Shown: positions 10,601-17,910, counted from the first letter of the stretch. The stretch is DNA of 20,863 bases from Phocaeicola_A sp964481755 (GCA_964481755.1 CAYZVH010000036.1:1-20863), one strand, 5' to 3'. The notes: a model not told the origin generated them from the letters alone. Numbers and translations: made by a program.

Positions 10601-11106
10601 GCGACTTCAAGAAACTCGGTCCCAAGTTCGGCAAGCAGATGAAAGCTGTGGCCGCGGCCATCGCCGCCCTGTCGCAGGAAGCTATCGCCGAGCTGGAGCG
10701 CAACGGCCAGTACACCCTGAAGCTCGATGGTGGCGACGCTGTCATCGAGGCCACCGATGTGGACATCTTCAGCGAGGACATCCCCGGATGGCTGGTGGCC
10801 AACGAAGGCCGTCTCACCGTAGCCCTGGAGATCACCGTTACCGAGGAACTCCGTCGCGAGGGTGTGGCACGTGAACTAATCAACCGTATACAGAACATCC
10901 GCAAGAGCAGTGGATTCGAGATTACTGATAAGATTAGCATCAAACTCTCGAAGAACCCGCAGAGCGACGATGCTGTGAACGAGTACAACGTTTACATCTG
11001 CAACCAGGTGCTGGCCAACTCCTTGACTCTCGTTGATGCTGTGGAGAACGGCACCGAGTTGAGTTTCGACGACTTCACACTGTATGCGAACGTGACAAAA
11101 GAATAA
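7618..11106 (+). CDS. ileS: Isoleucyl-tRNA synthetase, long (type 2) form
   Basis: Class I enzyme that attaches isoleucine to tRNA-Ile. The 1162 residues and overall sequence fit the long, eukaryote-like type 2 IleRS rather than the roughly 940-residue type 1 of E. coli. The first signature, normally HxGH, reads GIHH here (residues 57-60, in NGMPGIHHVMARSIKD), so the first and third positions are exchanged. The second signature is KMSKR (710-714). The editing domain has its threonine run TTTPWTLPSNT (235-245) and GTGIVHIAPTFGADD (358-372). The anticodon-binding helices follow, with a C-terminal domain typical of the long form. It is the first gene of a + cluster with its own promoter. Type 2 enzymes are known for low sensitivity to mupirocin. 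Confidence 0.97.
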   Translation: MGKKFAERNQLDLSQVNKEVLKEWDENDVFGKSMTEREGCPSFVFYEGPPSANGMPGIHHVMARSIKDIFCRYKTMKGFQVKRKAGWDTHGLPVELGVEKSLGITKEDIGKTISVADYNRHCRTDVMKFTKEWTDLTHKMGYWVDLDNPYITYDNRYIETLWWLLKQLYGKGLLYKGYTIQPYSPAAGTGLSSHELNQPGCYRDVKDTTVVAQFKIKNPKPEMCQWGTPYFLAWTTTPWTLPSNTALCVGPKIEYVAVQTYNGYTGAPITAVLAKPLLNAHFNPKAANLALEDYKPGDKLVPYKVVAEYKGPDLVGMEYEQLIPWVKPVTVDEDGNWKDASDKAFRVIPGDYVTTDDGTGIVHIAPTFGADDAQVARAAGIPSLFMINKKGETRPMVDLTGKFYMLDELDEAFVKACVDVEKYTEYQGRWVKNAYDPQFTVDGKYDEAAAQAAESLDIYICMKMKAANMAFKIEKHVHNYPHCWRTDKPVLYYPLDSWFIRSTACKERMIELNKTINWKPESTGTGRFGKWLENLNDWNLSRSRYWGTPLPIWRTEDGDEKCIGSVEELYAEVEKAVAAGVMKSNPYKDAGFVPGLYTKENYDKIDLHRPYVDDIKLVSDSGKVMKRESDLIDVWFDSGAMPYAQIHYPFENKELFDNRQIYPADFIAEGVDQTRGWFFTLHAIATMVFDSVAYKAVISNGLVLDKNGNKMSKRLGNAVDPFGAIEKFGSDPLRWYMITNSSPWDNLKFDTAGVDEVRRKFFGTLYNTYSFFALYANVDGFTYQEADVPMEQRPEIDRWILSVLNSLIKNVDACYNEYEPTRAGRYIQDFVDDNLSNWYVRLNRKRFWGSEMSTDKLSAYQTLYTCLETVAKLMAPIAPFYADRLYKDLVSVTKDENVVSVHLALFPVADDKLIDEDLESRMQVAQDITSMVLALRRKVNIKVRQPLQCIMIPVVDEKQRAHIEAVKTLIMNEVNVKELKFVDNSEGVLVKKVKCDFKKLGPKFGKQMKAVAAAIAALSQEAIAELERNGQYTLKLDGGDAVIEATDVDIFSEDIPGWLVANEGRLTVALEITVTEELRREGVARELINRIQNIRKSSGFEITDKISIKLSKNPQSDDAVNEYNVYICNQVLANSLTLVDAVENGTELSFDDFTLYANVTKE

Positions 11107-11137
11107 AGCATATATTGTTAATTTAAATCTTATAGCC

Positions 11138-11518
11138 ATGGCAGAAAAGACAAGGTATTCAGATGCTGAATTAGAAGAATTCCGGCAGATTATAGAAGAG
11201 AAGTTGGAATTGGCGAAACGTGATTATGAACAGTTGAAGGGCAGTATTATGAACACGGACGGCAACGATGTGGACGATACCTCACCTACATACAAGGTGT
11301 TGGAAGAAGGTGCCAACACCCTCTCCAAGGAGGAGACCACACGTCTAGCCCAGCGACAGTTGAAGTTCATCCAGTCTTTGCAAGCGGCGCTCGTACGTAT
11401 CGAAAACAAGACGTACGGCATCTGCCGCGAGACAGGTAAACTGATACCCGCTGAACGTCTGCGTGCCGTGCCTCATGCCACACTGAGCATCGAAGCTAAA
11501 CAGAATGGCAAGAAATAA
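11138..11518 (+). CDS. DksA/TraR-family protein without a full zinc site
   Basis: A 126-residue relative of the RNA polymerase secondary-channel regulators DksA and TraR. It has a long charged helical N-terminal part (about 1-90) and the family C-terminal fold, recognisable in YGICRETGKLIPAERL and RAVPHATLSIEAK. Hand alignment with E. coli DksA shows only the first of four zinc cysteines is kept (C96); the others correspond to T, S and A. The fold must therefore be held without zinc, as in other Bacteroidetes members I recall. It lies 31 bases after ileS and should be cotranscribed. A transcription-regulator role is family knowledge; nothing here shows it binds ppGpp. Confidence 0.88.
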   Translation: MAEKTRYSDAELEEFRQIIEEKLELAKRDYEQLKGSIMNTDGNDVDDTSPTYKVLEEGANTLSKEETTRLAQRQLKFIQSLQAALVRIENKTYGICRETGKLIPAERLRAVPHATLSIEAKQNGKK

Positions 11519-11532
11519 AAGTTATGGTTGTC

Positions 11533-11582
11533 GGGCATTTCCCTATGTTGTGAAGGACGTAGGGGAGTGCCTTACACTTTTT
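11533..11582 (+). terminator. Terminator-like hairpin before lspA
   Basis: Thirteen consecutive pairs, including three G-U pairs, form between 11533-11545 and 11560-11572 around a 14-nt loop; five T follow at 11578-11582 after a 5-base gap. It could attenuate transcription from ileS into lspA. No clear promoter lies between it and lspA, so full termination is doubtful. Confidence 0.45.
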
Positions 11583-11604
11583 CTGTGATTAGATAGATTC
11601 TGAA

Positions 11605-12258
11605 ATGAGCAAAAGAAACAAAGGATGGTTGGCTGCGTCCATTATCGTGGCTGTGCTCCTTATCGACCAAATCATCAAGATTGCCGTAAAGACCAACATG
11701 TGTTGGCACGAGAGCATTCGCATAACGGACTGGTTCTACATCTTTTTTACCGAGAACAACGGAATGGCTTTCGGACTGGAGATCTTCGACAAGATCTTCC
11801 TCACCTCGTTCCGTATCATCGCCGTGTGTTTCATCGTATGGTACCTGGTGAAGATACTGCAACGCAACCTGGCCAAGACGGGATATGTCGTTTGCTTGGC
11901 ACTCATCCTCGCCGGCGCGGCAGGAAACATCATCGACAGCATGTTCTACGGACTGATATTCAACGAGAGTTCCATCTCGTCCGTCGCACACTTCGTGCCC
12001 TTTGGCGAGGGCTACGAGTCGCTGCTCCATGGCAAGGTGGTGGACATGTTCTACTTTCCCATCATCGACACCCACTGGCCCGGGTGGATGCCCTTCGTAG
12101 GTGGCGACCATTTCATTTTCTTCAGCCCTATCTTTAACTTCGCCGATGCATCTATCAGCGTGGGAATCATTGTGCTGATACTGTTCTACAGTAACCAACT
12201 CAACCGCAAGGAGCTCTACTCCGACAAAGCGGAAGAGAAACCAAACACTCAAGAATGA
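11605..12258 (+). CDS. lspA: Lipoprotein signal peptidase (signal peptidase II)
   Basis: Inner-membrane aspartyl protease that removes the signal peptide from diacylglyceryl-modified prolipoproteins. Four hydrophobic helices are visible. The catalytic aspartates are D111 in GNIIDSMFYG and D181 in FNFADASISVG, and ENNGMAFGL (about 52-60) is the family N-containing block. The 217 residues exceed the roughly 165 of E. coli; the excess is mainly the segment between the two catalytic motifs (about 119-172), as is usual in Bacteroidetes. The neighbourhood of ileS and lspA is shared with proteobacteria. Its stop overlaps the start of a lipoprotein gene (ATGA, 12255-12258). Confidence 0.96.
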   Translation: MSKRNKGWLAASIIVAVLLIDQIIKIAVKTNMCWHESIRITDWFYIFFTENNGMAFGLEIFDKIFLTSFRIIAVCFIVWYLVKILQRNLAKTGYVVCLALILAGAAGNIIDSMFYGLIFNESSISSVAHFVPFGEGYESLLHGKVVDMFYFPIIDTHWPGWMPFVGGDHFIFFSPIFNFADASISVGIIVLILFYSNQLNRKELYSDKAEEKPNTQE

Positions 12259-13283
12259 AACGTACACTCAAATACATACCGGCCCTTTTGATGCTCATCA
12301 GCATCCCTTTCCTCTCGTCGTGCAAGAAAAAGATGCCCTCTTCGGTGCTGCGCCCCAAGGCGATGGAGGATGTGCTCTACGACTATCACTTGGCCCAGGC
12401 GATAGCGAACGACTTCAACGGGGCGGACCGCTACAAGAAGGAACTCCTACTGCAGTATGTATTTGAGAAACATAACACTACCCAGGCGCAGTTCGATTCG
12501 TCGCTTGTGTGGTACACCCGCAACACGCTGGAAATGGGCAAGATCTACGAGAACCTGAGCAAACGCTTCCAACAGGCCGACTCCGCCGTGGTGCTGCGTG
12601 CCGAAGGTCAGGCACAGGTGGCCGTGCCCCTTGTGGGCGACACGGTGGACATCTGGCTCAAGGACCGCCTTTGCTGCCTGGCTACGGTGAGCATGGCCAA
12701 CAAACTCACCTTTGCTATCGAGGCCACGGACACCAACTTCAAGGCTCGCGACAGTTATCGGTGGATGCTCGACGCGCACTTCCTGCAAACGGACACGGCT
12801 GGACAATATGCGCTCATGCAACTGAGCATCCTCTATAAGAATGACTCCATCGCCTCGGTGAACCGGGTGGTGACCGAGGGTCACAACGCCCTGTTCATAC
12901 CCACCGACTCGCTGCCCGTGAAGACCGTGCGGGGCGACGTCTATTTCCGTGGCGACACGCTGACACAGCAAGTGCGTACCCTGTTGCTTCACAAACTGTC
13001 GCTTATGCGATACCACACCTATGGCGAGCCTGTTGTGGAAAAACTGAAGAAGGATTCCGTGACGACTTCGGACATGGCGAAAGATTCTTTGGCGACGGAG
13101 GTGAAGCAGGAGAAAGACACGGTAGCCGTGGATTCCGTCGCACAGAAGCAACAACGCCTGTCGCCCAAGGAATTGCGTGAGCAGAATCGCCCGCAGCAAT
13201 TGCGCAAGAATACCAAACCTGTTCCTAGAGTTAGCCCTAACAATGGTAACCGTCGGACCCGTCAAACACCCAGTCGTCGATGA
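12255..13283 (+). CDS. DUF4296-type lipoprotein
   Basis: A 342-residue predicted lipoprotein of unknown function. A signal peptide with a lipobox ends at C23 (L20-S21-S22-C23), followed by KKK. The region from about 28 to 105, with MEDVLYDYHLAQAI and a tyrosine/leucine-rich helical stretch, looks like the Bacteroidetes family DUF4296. The middle part is a mixed region without a motif I know. The last 75 or so residues are charged and low in complexity (repeats of KDS/KDT, then PSRR). It overlaps lspA and the next gene by 4 bases each, so the three are probably translated together. The lysines after the lipidated cysteine do not match the outer-membrane export signal known for some surface lipoproteins, so a periplasm-facing location is more likely. 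That last point is inference. Confidence 0.85.
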   Translation: MKRTLKYIPALLMLISIPFLSSCKKKMPSSVLRPKAMEDVLYDYHLAQAIANDFNGADRYKKELLLQYVFEKHNTTQAQFDSSLVWYTRNTLEMGKIYENLSKRFQQADSAVVLRAEGQAQVAVPLVGDTVDIWLKDRLCCLATVSMANKLTFAIEATDTNFKARDSYRWMLDAHFLQTDTAGQYALMQLSILYKNDSIASVNRVVTEGHNALFIPTDSLPVKTVRGDVYFRGDTLTQQVRTLLLHKLSLMRYHTYGEPVVEKLKKDSVTTSDMAKDSLATEVKQEKDTVAVDSVAQKQQRLSPKELREQNRPQQLRKNTKPVPRVSPNNGNRRTRQTPSRR

Positions 13284-13603
13284 AACGGAACTATGCCGCT
13301 CATCAATTGGTGGTTTCCGCCGATGTGTGGTTGCCTCAGTATGTTGTAACCCTGGAAGATAGCCGTGTGGTGCACTGCTCCGCTTTGGAGGGCGAGCCCC
13401 CCTTCACCCAATGGTTGGGTGGTGTCATCATCCTTTCCTCCATGAACGCTCTGCCACACATGGTGGAGTTTCCTATGGAGATGGATGAACTGATGCAACT
13501 GCTGACTGCCGGCAACCAGGGCACTTCCGCCCAATATGCCTGGCATGTGGCTCCTGCCGATGTTGCTTCCGGCATCGTCCGTTCCGTACGATTGCTGGAC
13601 TAA
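13280..13603 (+). CDS. Small conserved-looking protein of unknown function
   Basis: A 107-residue protein that I do not recognise with confidence. It has no signal peptide or membrane helix. The sequence looks like a compact beta-rich fold (LVVSADVWLPQYVVTLEDS, then QWLGGVIIL). The N-terminal pattern resembles the small composite domain that flanks amidohydrolase barrels, but no catalytic barrel or metal motif is present. The start overlaps the stop of the DUF4296 gene (ATGA at 13280-13283), and this tight coupling is the main evidence that it is real; a 117-residue open frame on the other strand is taken as its shadow. It is the last gene of the ileS cluster. Confidence 0.75.
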   Translation: MKRNYAAHQLVVSADVWLPQYVVTLEDSRVVHCSALEGEPPFTQWLGGVIILSSMNALPHMVEFPMEMDELMQLLTAGNQGTSAQYAWHVAPADVASGIVRSVRLLD

Positions 13604-13652
13604 GTCCCTTTCCAACTATACGGACTCGAACTCATTCGGGGGCGCTGTGGAT

Positions 13653-13747
13653 GGAGTCACTTCAATGTTATATGGCCGGGGTCTCTTGGATGTTTTATGG
13701 GTCGGATTATCTTCTATGTTAAACCGGAGACTCTTCGGATGTTTCCC
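13653..13747. repeat. Four degenerate ~24-bp tandem repeats
   Basis: Units at 13653-13677, 13678-13702, 13703-13725 and 13726-13747 share the core pattern GGrGTCtCTTcgATGTT followed by an AT-rich end. They fill almost all the space between two convergent stop codons (13603 and 13749). There is no T run and no clear hairpin, so the array is not an ordinary terminator. Confidence 0.6.
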
Positions 13748-13748
13748 T

Positions 13749-14501
13749 TTAGTGCATTCTGCGGCGGAACTCCGCGCATACCACAGCCGCCGCGATGGCC
13801 ACATTCAGCGACTCGGCACACTCACGCCCGCTGGGGTAGTTGGGGATGTTGAGCCGTCGGTTTACCCGTTGCGCCACTTCGTCGCTGATGCCGTTGCCTT
13901 CGTTGCCCATGACGACGATGCCATGCGTGGAGAGCTCGCACGCATACAGATTCTCCCCGTCCAAGAACGTTCCGTAGACCGGGATGTCCGCTCCGACGGA
14001 CTCTATCATCTGCGGCAGTGAGCCATAGTGTAGCTGCACGTGCGCCAATCCCCCCATGGTGGCTTGCACCACTTTGGGACTGTAGGCGTCTACGGTGTTT
14101 TCTGAGCAGAAGATGTGCTCTATGCCGAACCAGTCCGCCAGGCGGATAATTGTCCCTAGGTTGCCTGGGTCCTGCACACCATCCAGCGCCAGGCAGAGGT
14201 TCTCTCGGGCAAACTCGTTGCGCCACTCCGCACTCTTTTGCTCAAACAGGGCCAACACTCCTTGTGGCATCTTTAGGAAACTGGCCTTCGACAGTTCGTC
14301 GGCGCTCGCCTCTATCACCTCGTCGGCCTCGTAGCGGTTCGCCTGCAACCACTCGGGCTGCGCCACCAACAGGCGACAGTGGTAACTGCCCATCAAATCG
14401 CCCACCAACTTGGGGCCTTCTGCCACAAAGAGCTGCTCGCTCTTGCGGTTTTTCTTCAGTTCCAAGGAACGGATATACTTGATTTTCGCTTTACTCAGCA
14501 T
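13749..14501 (-). CDS. SpoU/TrmH-family RNA 2'-O-methyltransferase
   Basis: SAM-dependent ribose methyltransferase of the SPOUT fold. An N-terminal RNA-binding part (about 1-90, starting MLSKAKIKYIRSLELKKNRK) precedes the catalytic domain. Motif 1 is DGVQDPGNLGTIIRLADWFG (107-126, with N114 and R120), motif 2 is MGNEGNGIS (198-206) and motif 3 runs from IPNYPSG to ESLNVAIAAAV (219-240). The substrate (a tRNA or 23S rRNA guanosine) cannot be read from the sequence. I chose ATG 14501 over TTG 14519 because the family typically begins MLSK and a -7 box lies at 14531-14538; this gives 250 residues. It converges with the ileS cluster and diverges from tamL. Confidence 0.93.
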   Translation of the reverse strand: MLSKAKIKYIRSLELKKNRKSEQLFVAEGPKLVGDLMGSYHCRLLVAQPEWLQANRYEADEVIEASADELSKASFLKMPQGVLALFEQKSAEWRNEFARENLCLALDGVQDPGNLGTIIRLADWFGIEHIFCSENTVDAYSPKVVQATMGGLAHVQLHYGSLPQMIESVGADIPVYGTFLDGENLYACELSTHGIVVMGNEGNGISDEVAQRVNRRLNIPNYPSGRECAESLNVAIAAAVVCAEFRRRMH

Positions 14502-14530
14502 TCTTTTCTTAATTGACAATAAAAGTTTAA

Positions 14531-14538
14531 CAAAGCTA
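14531..14538 (-). promoter_or_regulatory. -7 box of the methyltransferase gene
   Basis: Read on the - strand this is TAGCTTTG, an exact TAnnTTTG match, about 30 bases upstream of the ATG at 14501. No clear -33 TTTG is visible. Confidence 0.5.
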
Positions 14539-14561
14539 CCTATTATTATTGATATAATAGC

Positions 14562-14569
14562 TAACTTTG
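14562..14569 (+). promoter_or_regulatory. -7 box of tamL
   Basis: TAACTTTG matches TAnnTTTG. Transcription would begin near 14576, only about 6 bases before the ATG at 14582, which favours the second ATG at 14603 as the true start. No clear -33 TTTG is seen. Confidence 0.5.
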
Positions 14570-14602
14570 CTAGGTTAATTTATGCTTCACATCAAATTAT
14601 TC

Positions 14603-16912
14603 ATGAGAATACGTAACGTCCGATATCTCCGCCTGGCCTTGTTGCTCCTGTTGACCTCATGCTCAGTGTCTAAATTCATACCGGACGGCAGCTGCCTGCT
14701 CGACAAGGTGGAGGTGGTGTCGGACACCAAGGCCGTGAAACCCGCCGAGGTGAGCAGCTATGTGAAGCAATACCCCAATAACCGGTGGTTCAGCACCGTG
14801 AAGATTCCTCTCTATATCTATTCCCTCTCTGGGGTGGACTCCACCAAGTGGTGCAACCGCTTCGTGCGCAAACTGGGCGATGCCCCGGTCATCTACGACG
14901 AGGCGCTGGCACAGCGGTCGGCGAGCGACATCACTCGTGCCTTGCAAAACAAAGGCTATATGCGGGCGAGCGTGGAGGTGCAGAAGCGGATCTCCAAGAA
15001 ACGGGTAAAGGTGACCTATCAGTTGCACACCGGACCGCAATACACCGTGCGGGGCCTCTCGTATGACTGGCAGGACGCGCGTGTGGAGAACCTCGTGCAG
15101 CAGTCGTTCCGGTGGAACCTCTATTCCGGCATGCCTTTCGACGTGAACCAACTGAATGCCGAACGGCAGCGCATCGCCTCCTTCCTGCAGTCGAATGGTT
15201 ACTACAAGTTCCACAAGGACTACATCACCTTCACGGCGGACACCACCCTCAACTCCATGATGGTGGACCTCACCCTACACTTGCTGCCTTACGCCAAGCA
15301 GGGGACGAATACCCCGCATCCGCAGTACACGATTGACCGCATCCGCATACTCACCGACTTCGACCTATCGAAGGCCCTGACCGGCGGACAGACGCTTGCC
15401 TACGACTCCATTCGTCGCGAAGGGCTGGACATCTACTACCAGAAGTCGGTGCCCATCCGCCCCAACGTGTTGGCTAACAGTGTCTACATGGCCTCCGGTG
15501 AACCCTATAACGAACAGAAGACGCAGAACACACAGAATGCTTTCTCGCGCTTAGGAGCTATCCGCTACACCGACATCCGCTTCGACGAGAAGGAGACGGA
15601 CCGCCCCGACAACCCGCAGCTGGATTGCTACATCCTCTTTACGCGTAACAAACAGAAGTCCATCAGCGCCGAGCTGGAAGGTACCAACTCCTCGGGCGAC
15701 CTGGGCGCGGCGGCTTCCATCTCGTTCCAGAACAAGAACCTCTTCAAGGGGTCGGAGCTCTTCACCTTCAAGTTGCGCGGTGCCTACGAGGCGGTCACTG
15801 GCCTGCAGGGCTACACCAACGAGAACTACACCGAGTACGGAGCCGAGGCCAGTATCAACTTCCCGCGGTTCCTCTTCCCCTTCCTCTCCAGGGATTTCAA
15901 GAAGCGCATACGGGCGACATCCGAGATTGACATCCAGTATAACTCGCAGAACCGACCCGAGTTCTCGCGCCGCGTGGCTTCCGTATCGTGGAGCTACAAG
16001 TGGACCTCCAAGCGCAATCTGCAACACAAGGTGGACCTGATAGACCTCAACTACGTCTACATGCCGTGGATATCGCCCACCTTCAAGAAGAACTATCTCG
16101 ACAGTGTGAGCAACCGAAACGCCATACTGAAGTATAACTACGAGAACCTCTTCATCATGAAGATAGGCTATGGTGTGTCGTACCACTCCGGTGGTGCCAA
16201 CTCCCACACTGCCACGGGCAACTCCTGCTTCGTCCGTTTCAATATGGAGACCGCCGGCAATGCACTCTATGGTCTGTCGCATCTGCTGCGCGACAAGCGC
16301 AACTCCGACGGCCAGTACACCGTCGCCAACATCGCCTATGCGCAGTATGTGAAGGGGGACATCGACTATGCAAAGAGTTTCCGCATCGACTCGAAGAACT
16401 CCATCGTCTTCCATACGGCTCTCGGTGTGGCCTATCCCTACGGCAACTCATCGGTGCTGCCTTTCGAGAAACGCTACTTCTCCGGCGGTGCCAACAGTGT
16501 ACGCGGTTGGTCGGTGCGTCGGCTCGGTCCGGGCAAGTTCGCCGGCAACGACCGCAACATCGACTTCATCAACCAGTCCGGCGACATCAAGCTCGACCTC
16601 AATCTGGAGTATCGCACCCACCTTTTCTGGAAGATTAACGGTGCCCTGTTTGTGGACGCCGGCAACATCTGGACCATCCGCGAGTACGAGGACCAGCCTG
16701 GCGGAGCGTTCCACTTCGATACCTTCTACAAACAGATTGCTATGTCGTACGGCATGGGCCTGCGGTTCGACTTCGACTACTTCATCCTCCGCTTCGACGG
16801 CGGTATGAAGGCGCTTAACCCCATCTACGACGGGAAGGATCGCTATCCCATCCTGAAGCCCGACCTGAGCCGCGACTTCGCGTTCCACTTCGCCGTGGGC
16901 TATCCATTCTAA
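14603..16912 (+). CDS. tamL: TamL-like BamA/TamA-family outer-membrane lipoprotein
   Basis: Omp85-family beta-barrel protein of the outer membrane. The first 20 residues form a lipoprotein signal with lipobox L17-T18-S19-C20. TamA is not normally lipidated, but the Bacteroidetes/Chlorobi variant TamL is. Two or three POTRA-like domains (about 25-340) precede the barrel; an example is the segment from YTVRGLSYDW to NGYYKFHKDYI. The Omp85 signature is VRGW (633-636) after YFSGGANS, and the protein ends in FAVGYPF, with the terminal phenylalanine of the barrel-assembly signal. With the second ATG it has 769 residues; an ATG at 14582 would add 7. It is expected to work with TamB in outer-membrane protein or lipid transport, but tamB is not adjacent here. 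Confidence 0.88.
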   Translation: MRIRNVRYLRLALLLLLTSCSVSKFIPDGSCLLDKVEVVSDTKAVKPAEVSSYVKQYPNNRWFSTVKIPLYIYSLSGVDSTKWCNRFVRKLGDAPVIYDEALAQRSASDITRALQNKGYMRASVEVQKRISKKRVKVTYQLHTGPQYTVRGLSYDWQDARVENLVQQSFRWNLYSGMPFDVNQLNAERQRIASFLQSNGYYKFHKDYITFTADTTLNSMMVDLTLHLLPYAKQGTNTPHPQYTIDRIRILTDFDLSKALTGGQTLAYDSIRREGLDIYYQKSVPIRPNVLANSVYMASGEPYNEQKTQNTQNAFSRLGAIRYTDIRFDEKETDRPDNPQLDCYILFTRNKQKSISAELEGTNSSGDLGAAASISFQNKNLFKGSELFTFKLRGAYEAVTGLQGYTNENYTEYGAEASINFPRFLFPFLSRDFKKRIRATSEIDIQYNSQNRPEFSRRVASVSWSYKWTSKRNLQHKVDLIDLNYVYMPWISPTFKKNYLDSVSNRNAILKYNYENLFIMKIGYGVSYHSGGANSHTATGNSCFVRFNMETAGNALYGLSHLLRDKRNSDGQYTVANIAYAQYVKGDIDYAKSFRIDSKNSIVFHTALGVAYPYGNSSVLPFEKRYFSGGANSVRGWSVRRLGPGKFAGNDRNIDFINQSGDIKLDLNLEYRTHLFWKINGALFVDAGNIWTIREYEDQPGGAFHFDTFYKQIAMSYGMGLRFDFDYFILRFDGGMKALNPIYDGKDRYPILKPDLSRDFAFHFAVGYPF

Positions 16913-16946
16913 CAACGAAACACAAAAGAATACACTTATTATATAT

Positions 16947-17753
16947 ATGATACGATTCATCAGTCTTGCCAGTGGCAGCAGCGGCAATTGCTACTACCTC
17001 TCCACCGAAACCACCGCCGTGCTCATCGATGCGGGTATTGGCATACGCTCCATGAAGAAACGCTTCCGTGAGCAGGGTCTCGTATTCCCGAAAGTGAAGG
17101 GGTTGCTCGTCACGCACGACCATGCCGACCACATCAAGTCCGTCGGCGCGCTGGGCGAGGACCTGCGCATCCCCGTCTATGCCACGCAGGAGACCCACGT
17201 GGGCATCAACAAAAACTACTGCACCAAGAAGAAACTCAGCGCCCAGTCGGTGACCTACATAGAGAAGGAGAAACCTTTCACTGTTGGCGACATGACCATC
17301 ACCCCCTTCGAGGTGCCCCACGACGGCACCGATAATGTGGGCTACTTCATCGAGCTCGACAGCAAGACCTTCTGTGTGGCTACCGATATCGGCTATATCA
17401 CCGATACGGCCTCGTCCTACATGCGCCGAGCCAGCTATCTGGTGATTGAGTCCAACTACGACGCTACGATGCTGGCCAACGGCCGCTATCCTCAACGGTT
17501 GAAGGAACGCATTGCCGGTCTCCATGGTCACCTCTGCAACTCCGACGCTGCGGCGTTCATCGCCCAGCAGGCTGCAGCCGGACAACTGAAGTACGCATGG
17601 TTATGCCACTTGAGTCAGGACAACAACAATCCGGAGCTGGCCCTGAAGACTGTCGTGGCCCAATTGGAGGAAAAAGGTCTGCAGATAGGCCGGGATGTGG
17701 AGGTCGTTCCCCTAAAAAGACAGTTACCCTCGAAAATGTTTGAGTTCGAATGA
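16947..17753 (+). CDS. Metallo-beta-lactamase-fold hydrolase, WalJ/YycJ type
   Basis: A 268-residue hydrolase with two-metal chemistry. The metal motif is HDHADH (H57, H59, D61, H62) in LLVTHDHADHIKSVG. Further candidate ligands are the histidine in EVPHDGTDN, the aspartate in VATDIGYIT and the histidine in CHLSQDNNN. The opening SLASGSSGNCYYL is typical of the WalJ/YycJ group, which is linked to DNA metabolism (an exonuclease role is proposed for some members); the substrate here is unknown. It starts 34 bases after tamL, in an AT-rich gap, and is probably cotranscribed with it. Confidence 0.9.
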   Translation: MIRFISLASGSSGNCYYLSTETTAVLIDAGIGIRSMKKRFREQGLVFPKVKGLLVTHDHADHIKSVGALGEDLRIPVYATQETHVGINKNYCTKKKLSAQSVTYIEKEKPFTVGDMTITPFEVPHDGTDNVGYFIELDSKTFCVATDIGYITDTASSYMRRASYLVIESNYDATMLANGRYPQRLKERIAGLHGHLCNSDAAAFIAQQAAAGQLKYAWLCHLSQDNNNPELALKTVVAQLEEKGLQIGRDVEVVPLKRQLPSKMFEFE

Positions 17754-17786
17754 GGCCTTTTTGCCCCTCATTTGCGTCTAATGAGG
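17749..17786. repeat. Three alternating 7-bp complementary blocks
   Basis: AATGAGG occurs at 17749-17755 and 17780-17786, with its reverse complement CCTCATT between them at 17766-17772. The middle block can pair with either side, giving two mutually exclusive short hairpins. They overlap the stop codon of the hydrolase gene. No T run follows. This may be a weak transcript end or chance. Confidence 0.3.
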
Positions 17787-17910
17787 CCGAATCTACTATG
17801 GAAGGAAAAATAACGGGAAACGGAGCCTTTATGAAAGCTATTGATAGATAGTGTATTATGAAGGTCGGCAAAAATAATGATAAAAAAGTTGCGAAAAAGT
17901 TCTCCAAATG

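Noticed and set aside
13262..13615. A 117-codon open frame on - opposite the 107-residue gene
   Set aside because: The + frame has a 4-base overlap with its upstream neighbour and a plausible globular composition, so it is the better choice.
13653..13747. A CRISPR array
   Set aside because: The units are adjacent and degenerate, without spacers, and no cas gene is nearby.
13536..14021. A 161-codon open frame on + across the repeats and the methyltransferase
   Set aside because: Most of it is antisense to the SpoU-family gene, and the rest covers the end of the 107-residue gene in another frame; no motif is seen.
14499..14519. TTG at 14519 as the methyltransferase start
   Set aside because: The ATG six codons later fits the usual family N-terminus and sits better relative to the -7 box.
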